Assembly (NCBI GenBank): GCA_934643435.1
Contig: CAKUCJ010000038.1
Location: forward strand, 1-9,017
DNA from: an uncultured Collinsella sp.
GTDB taxonomy: Bacteria > Actinomycetota > Coriobacteriia > Coriobacteriales > Coriobacteriaceae
Direction: 5' to 3'
Length of the DNA: 9,017 bases
Both the position numbers and the translations under genes were made by a program. The stretch's first letter is position 1, and the number at the start of each line of letters is the position of its first letter. Under the pieces are notes generated by a model. That model did not search any database, was not told the DNA's origin, and worked only from the letters and a program-made list of their open reading frames with translations. This document shows positions 5,931-9,017 of the stretch, one piece after another.

Positions 5931-7133
5931 CTATGCGGCCGACTGGCCCTCAGGCTGTGGCGCCGCACTTCGACGCCACAGTACGTACGCCACAAGAGCA
6001 ACGACCGCAGCAATCGTTGAAGCGAGGGCGAAGGCCAGAAAACCCGCGTGCGTGCCGAGCGCGTCGCACGCCCAACCGCCAAACAGGTTCGCAACCACGA
6101 CGGACAGACCGCTCTGGACCATCGCGAAGGCGCTCTGACCTCGAGCGCGACAATCCTCGTAGGTGTGGTTGGCAATGTAGGTAACGCAGGAGTAGTAAAC
6201 GGTCATGTAACTCACGCTCTGCAGCAGCTGGCCGCAGATCATGACCGGGACTATGCCGGTGCCCACGAGCACGAGCCTGAGCGCCGCCATGAAACAGGAA
6301 AAGATCAGGAGGTTCATCTCGCCGAAGCGCCTGACCAGCTTGGAGGAGACAAGCAGGATGGGGATCTCACTCGCAGCGGAAACCGCGCTCAGGACGCCCA
6401 CGAGGTTCTGGCCCTCGCCAAGCTCGACCGCGTAGCGGCCCAAAAACGTCCCGATGAAGCCAATCGCGGCTGAGCTGATGAAGGCGAAGACCAAGACGAA
6501 GGCGATCTCGTTGCTGGTGAACAGCGAGAGGAGGCCCTTTCCGTGGGAGACCTTGAATTCGTCCGCGGCATTGGCACGAACCCCCGCCTCGGGGAGGCGC
6601 CACATGTGAACCGCGAAGGCCACCAGCGCAGCGGAGACCACCACGAACTGGATTTGAGGAGCCACGTCAAGCAGCCTACCGACGATCAGGACAACGATGG
6701 CGTAGCCGATGGTGCCACCCATGCGTATGCGAGAAAAGTCCAGGCCAGAGCGATCCGCGAGCTCGATGACGAGGGAGTCGCTCAGGGGCAGGAGCCCCGA
6801 GAAGAACGCCGAGAACGCAAAGGTCACAAGAAGGACCGGGGCGAACGTAGACGCCAGGTAATACAGCGGAGCGAGTGCCGCCGCCGCAAGGCAGAGGGCC
6901 ACGATGACCGCTCGGCGGCGCCCGAGCTTGTCGGCGATCGTCGACCAGAGCGGCTGGATGGCGAGAGCACACACCGGGGTCGCCGCGAGGAGGATGCCGG
7001 TCTCGGCCGCGCTGAGGCCGAGACTCGCGTAGTGAGCGGAGAGGAACGGCGAGTACACGCCCGCGCAGACCCAGTAGAGGACGTTCGCTAAGAACAGCGA
7101 AGTCATGCTTGCGCTTGCCTTGGCGTTGCGCAT
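5931..7133 (-). CDS. MFS transporter, MFS_1-like (LacY/HcaT-type)
   Basis: This is a 12-helix major facilitator of about 400 aa, probably a proton-coupled importer or an exporter of small solutes. The N-terminus has a first helix with SLFLANVLYWVCAGVYSPFLSAHYASLGLS, characteristic of the MFS_1-like/LacY-HcaT group. The cytoplasmic loop signature ADKLGRRR between helices 2 and 3 is at about residues 67-74. A polar central loop (RANAADEFKVSHGKG) separates the two six-helix halves. I chose the ATG at 7133 rather than the in-frame ATG at 7190: a near-perfect GGAGGAGG lies 5 nt upstream of 7133, and the 19 extra residues (MVNHFGAQTG...) are polar and not family-like. It is the first gene of the minus-strand series, facing the regulator. 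It could move a product or an alternative substrate of the PTS pathway; substrate is unknown. Confidence 0.9.
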   Translation of the reverse strand: MRNAKASASMTSLFLANVLYWVCAGVYSPFLSAHYASLGLSAAETGILLAATPVCALAIQPLWSTIADKLGRRRAVIVALCLAAAALAPLYYLASTFAPVLLVTFAFSAFFSGLLPLSDSLVIELADRSGLDFSRIRMGGTIGYAIVVLIVGRLLDVAPQIQFVVVSAALVAFAVHMWRLPEAGVRANAADEFKVSHGKGLLSLFTSNEIAFVLVFAFISSAAIGFIGTFLGRYAVELGEGQNLVGVLSAVSAASEIPILLVSSKLVRRFGEMNLLIFSCFMAALRLVLVGTGIVPVMICGQLLQSVSYMTVYYSCVTYIANHTYEDCRARGQSAFAMVQSGLSVVVANLFGGWACDALGTHAGFLAFALASTIAAVVALVAYVLWRRSAAPQPEGQSAA

Positions 7134-7194
7134 CGCGCCTCCTCCTTCTTGCTCGCCGACGCCCGTCTGGGCTCCGAAGTGATTCACCATCTAG

Positions 7195-7264
7195 CGTGAA
7201 ACGGAGTTACGAGGCATTGAAACGATGTTCTGTTGTTTCATCGTTTTCGTGCCGTTGTTTCACG
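7195..7264. promoter_or_regulatory. Nested TGAAAC/GTTTCA inverted repeats, candidate RpiR operator
   Basis: Two inverted repeats are nested around one centre. The inner is TGAAAC (7218-7223) with GTTTCA (7235-7240), overlapped by AAACGATG/CATCGTTT (7220-7227 with 7239-7246). The outer is CGTGAAAC (7195-7202) with GTTTCACG (7257-7264). The half-sites on each side are 21-22 bp apart, about two helical turns. The cluster lies just upstream of the MFS start, in the region divergent from the RpiR gene, so it is the prime candidate operator for the catabolic operon. That RpiR binds here is inference. Confidence 0.6.
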
Positions 7265-7314
7265 GCTCATAAGATAACAGCTCAAGCTGAGATTGCGCCG
7301 GGGAAGCACCGATT

Positions 7315-7328
7315 TACCGTGAACGGTA
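7315..7328. repeat. Short perfect palindrome in the divergent regulatory region
   Basis: TACCGT (7315-7320) and ACGGTA (7323-7328) form a 6-bp inverted repeat around GA. It lies between the two TGAAAC clusters. It differs in sequence from them and could be a site for a second regulator, or chance. Confidence 0.3.
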
Positions 7329-7332
7329 GGAA

Positions 7333-7368
7333 ATGAGCGGTGAAACGCTGTTTCGCCGCTCATGAAAC
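7333..7368. promoter_or_regulatory. Long palindrome with TGAAAC half-sites upstream of the RpiR gene
   Basis: ATGAGCGGTGAAAC (7333-7346) and GTTTCGCCGCTCAT (7350-7363) form 14-bp arms with one mismatch and a 3-nt centre. Another TGAAAC follows at 7363-7368, 22 bp after the one at 7341. The site lies about 65 bp upstream of the RpiR start codon and shares its core with the cluster at 7195-7264. It is a good candidate for autoregulation by the RpiR protein or for looping with the distal sites. Confidence 0.6.
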
Positions 7369-7379
7369 ATTTTTCCTTA

Positions 7380-7408
7380 TTTTCACCTCTCTTGACCTAA
7401 GATACAAA
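7380..7408 (+). promoter_or_regulatory. Possible promoter of the RpiR gene
   Basis: TTTTCA (7380-7385), 17 nt, then TACAAA (7403-7408) matches the sigma-70 hexamers at four of six positions each, 24 nt before the ATG. TAAGAT (7398-7403) is an alternative -10 without a good -35 box. AAGGAG at 7422-7427 is the ribosome binding site. The assignment is tentative. Confidence 0.3.
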
Positions 7409-7432
7409 GCAAACTAGGGCCAAGGAGTAACC

Positions 7433-8296
7433 ATGGATAAGACAGGAGATGTACTCAGTCACATCTGCGCGGTCATGAGCAGCCTATCCCCCTCGGAGAA
7501 GGCGATCGCAACGTATGTGCTCGACCACCCGTCGGACGTCGCAACGATGACCGTCCGCGAACTCGCCGCAGAAACCGGCACGTCACCGGCGTCTGTTTCG
7601 AGATTTGCAAGGACGCTTGACTACCGAACCTATTCGGACATGCGTCTGGCGCTCGGCATATCCATCAGCAGGGCATCCGGCGAGGAAAAGGCCACGGGCG
7701 GCAAGGTTACTCTGGACGACGTCGAGGGCTCCATCAAGTACGTCCTGTCTCACAAGGTCAAGGAGCTCTCCCAAACCACCTCGCTCATTGACCCCGATGA
7801 CTTTTCGGCAGTCGTCAATCTGCTCCACAACGCCAACCTCGTCCTGATCACGGGTGTCGGCAACTCGATTAGCATGGGCGTAAACGCGGCGTTCAAGCTC
7901 TCGCAGGTTGGAGTCAGGGCGTTTTGCCCCAGTACCACCGAAGCCATGGTCTCCGCCGCAACCAGCCTCAAGGAGAATGACGTCCTACTCGTCATTTCGA
8001 CGTCCGGATACTCGAAGCGCCTCGTCAACATATTCGACTCTGCCGAGGATTCGAACACCCCCATCATCATGATCACAGACAACCCGGATACGCCGCTCGC
8101 GAAGCGTGCCACGCATATCATCCGAGCCATCTCGCGAGATCAGGCCATCACCGGAACCGAGGTAGCCTTCTCGCACAGCTCGATCAACTTCGTCATCGAG
8201 CTGCTGTTCCTCTTCCTGACCTCTTGCTGGGATGATCCGGTAGAGTTTAACAGGATCATCTCGAAGAACCTCTTGGGAGACAGGCAATACAACTAG
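7433..8296 (+). CDS. RpiR-family transcriptional regulator (HTH + SIS)
   Basis: This 287-aa protein is an RpiR-family sugar-phosphate-responsive regulator. The N-terminal HTH_6 domain spans about residues 1-77, with the helix-turn-helix in MTVRELAAETGTSPASVSRFART (39-61). The family-typical LDYRTYSDMRLAL follows. The C-terminal SIS domain, which binds phosphosugars in this family, starts near residue 130 and shows GVGNS (141-145) and the phosphosugar-loop motif ISTSGYSK (188-195). Length is usual. AAGGAG 5 nt before the ATG supports the start. The gene is divergent from the PTS/aldolase operon and faces two TGAAAC-type palindromic clusters. It therefore most likely controls that operon and itself, with an intermediate of the pathway as ligand. 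Whether it represses or activates cannot be told from sequence. Confidence 0.95.
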   Translation: MDKTGDVLSHICAVMSSLSPSEKAIATYVLDHPSDVATMTVRELAAETGTSPASVSRFARTLDYRTYSDMRLALGISISRASGEEKATGGKVTLDDVEGSIKYVLSHKVKELSQTTSLIDPDDFSAVVNLLHNANLVLITGVGNSISMGVNAAFKLSQVGVRAFCPSTTEAMVSAATSLKENDVLLVISTSGYSKRLVNIFDSAEDSNTPIIMITDNPDTPLAKRATHIIRAISRDQAITGTEVAFSHSSINFVIELLFLFLTSCWDDPVEFNRIISKNLLGDRQYN

Positions 8297-8345
8297 GACG
8301 ACGCACGTCGGCGCACTGATGCCCAGACCGAAACGGGAGGGCCCC

Positions 8346-9017
8346 TTGATAAAGCCCATCCTCGCAGACGTGGATGGGGCCCTACTGCCATTTGGCTCAA
8401 GAGTCGTATCGGAGCGCACGCACAGCACAATCCTTTCAGCACTCGATGCGGGCATCGCAGTCGACCCCCGCGAGCGGCCACGACTACGCCGACCTGGCCG
8501 ATGCCTTTGACGGCGACGCGCGTTGTTTCTCGACCGACATCATGGCCAACGGAAAGAAGGTCTTCTCCAGCGGCGAACTCGTGTTCAAATAGACGCTCTC
8601 GACGGAGGCCCTCGTCAAGCTCGATAGCGCCGTATGCCCCTACGTGGGGACGTCACTCTGGCTAGTCGCCGATGCCGATGAGACGGGCAAGCGCTGCGAA
8701 CAGTTCCTCTGCGCCGTCGAGCCTGGCGACGAATTCGCCCTGGAAGTCGTTAAGGACTCCGAAAGAGACATGGCGCTCGGAGGCGTGCCCACGAACCGTG
8801 GCATCATCACCGCCGGCATCTTTGTCAACGTCAGCTCCGCCCCGACGAAAGTCGTTCGGAGTCGATTCAAGCGCATGTATCCAACCAACTCAAACCAGGG
8901 CTACATGATGGTTGACCAGGGAAAGTTCAACAAGACCGATTTTTATCAGTCCACTCAGATCGATGACCTCGATGGCATCATCGTAGATGGAGACGACGAG
9001 GGCATCATGGCGACGGC
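8346..9017 (+). pseudogene. HAD/Cof-type phosphatase gene, frameshifted and with an internal stop, cut by the window edge
   Basis: The reading starts at TTG 8346 behind GGGAGG (8335-8340) and gives LIKPILADVDGALLPFGSRVV, a HAD motif I with the usual DxDGT changed to DVDGA (Asp8, Asp10). Frame is lost at a run of five C (8465-8469). Removing one C joins GIAVD to PASGHDYADLADAFDGDARCF, as expected in Cof-type hydrolases. A TAG at 8590-8592 then interrupts VFK*TLSTEAL; CAG would be one change away. Past it the same frame stays open to the window end, so most of the gene is still protein-like and the decay is recent, or the C run is a sequencing error. The intact ancestor would dephosphorylate sugar phosphates. 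It follows the RpiR gene by 49 nt on the same strand. An upstream ATG at 8319 is in the first frame but lacks a good ribosome binding site. Confidence 0.75.

Noticed and set aside
4866..6020. 384-codon open frame on the plus strand, antisense to the aldolase gene
   Set aside because: It is the antisense shadow of the aldolase, composed of repetitive Val/Asp/Gly-rich sequence, and runs on into an intergenic gap and the MFS gene; no family resemblance.
7134..7190. Upstream in-frame ATG at 7190 as the start of the MFS protein
   Set aside because: A strong GGAGGAGG precedes the ATG at 7133, and the additional 19 residues do not look like an MFS N-terminus. The upstream ATG would also sit against the operator cluster.
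8299..8310. CGACG-CA-CGTCG hairpin after the RpiR stop as a terminator
   Set aside because: The stem is only 5 bp with a 2-nt loop and no T run, so it is too weak to call.
8319..8345. ATG at 8319 as the start of the HAD gene
   Set aside because: No good ribosome binding site precedes it, while TTG 8346 has GGGAGG at 5-nt spacing and starts exactly at the typical HAD N-terminus.

Overview
The window is GC-rich DNA with tightly packed genes and purine-rich ribosome binding sites. It carries a mannose/fructose/sorbose-family PTS. Protein style and gene content suggest a host-associated actinobacterium of the class Coriobacteriia (Collinsella/Olsenella-like). That placement is inference from recognition, not from a marker gene.

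Layout. Positions 1-117 hold a hairpin-rich, non-coding stretch that looks like a solo right end of an IS200/IS605-type (TnpB) element on the minus strand, followed by a very strong 15-bp terminator-like hairpin. From 7133 down to 151 a single minus-strand gene series reads in transcription order: MFS transporter, class II aldolase, PTS IIA, IIB, IIC and IID, aldo/keto reductase, alpha/beta hydrolase. Spacing is tight (a 4-nt overlap, or 2, 10, 29 and 46 nt), except for two gaps of about 100 nt that contain hairpins. Positions 7134-7432 form a divergent regulatory region with six exact TGAAAC/GTTTCA half-sites in nested inverted repeats. An RpiR-family regulator (7433-8296) reads away on the plus strand. 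It is followed by a HAD/Cof-type phosphatase gene broken by a frameshift and a stop codon, which runs off the right edge.

How the genes may work together. The PTS would import and phosphorylate a sugar or sugar derivative. The aldolase would split the resulting ketose phosphate. The reductase and esterase would modify the substrate or an aldehyde product. The RpiR protein, through its SIS domain, would sense a phosphosugar and control the divergent promoters. The substrate cannot be read from the sequence. No isomerase, deacetylase or sugar-phosphate kinase is present in the window, and the aldolase has an altered phosphate-binding loop (HGCSD where the family has HGGSG or HGASG). The locus may therefore encode a variant pathway rather than standard tagatose or fructose bisphosphate metabolism.
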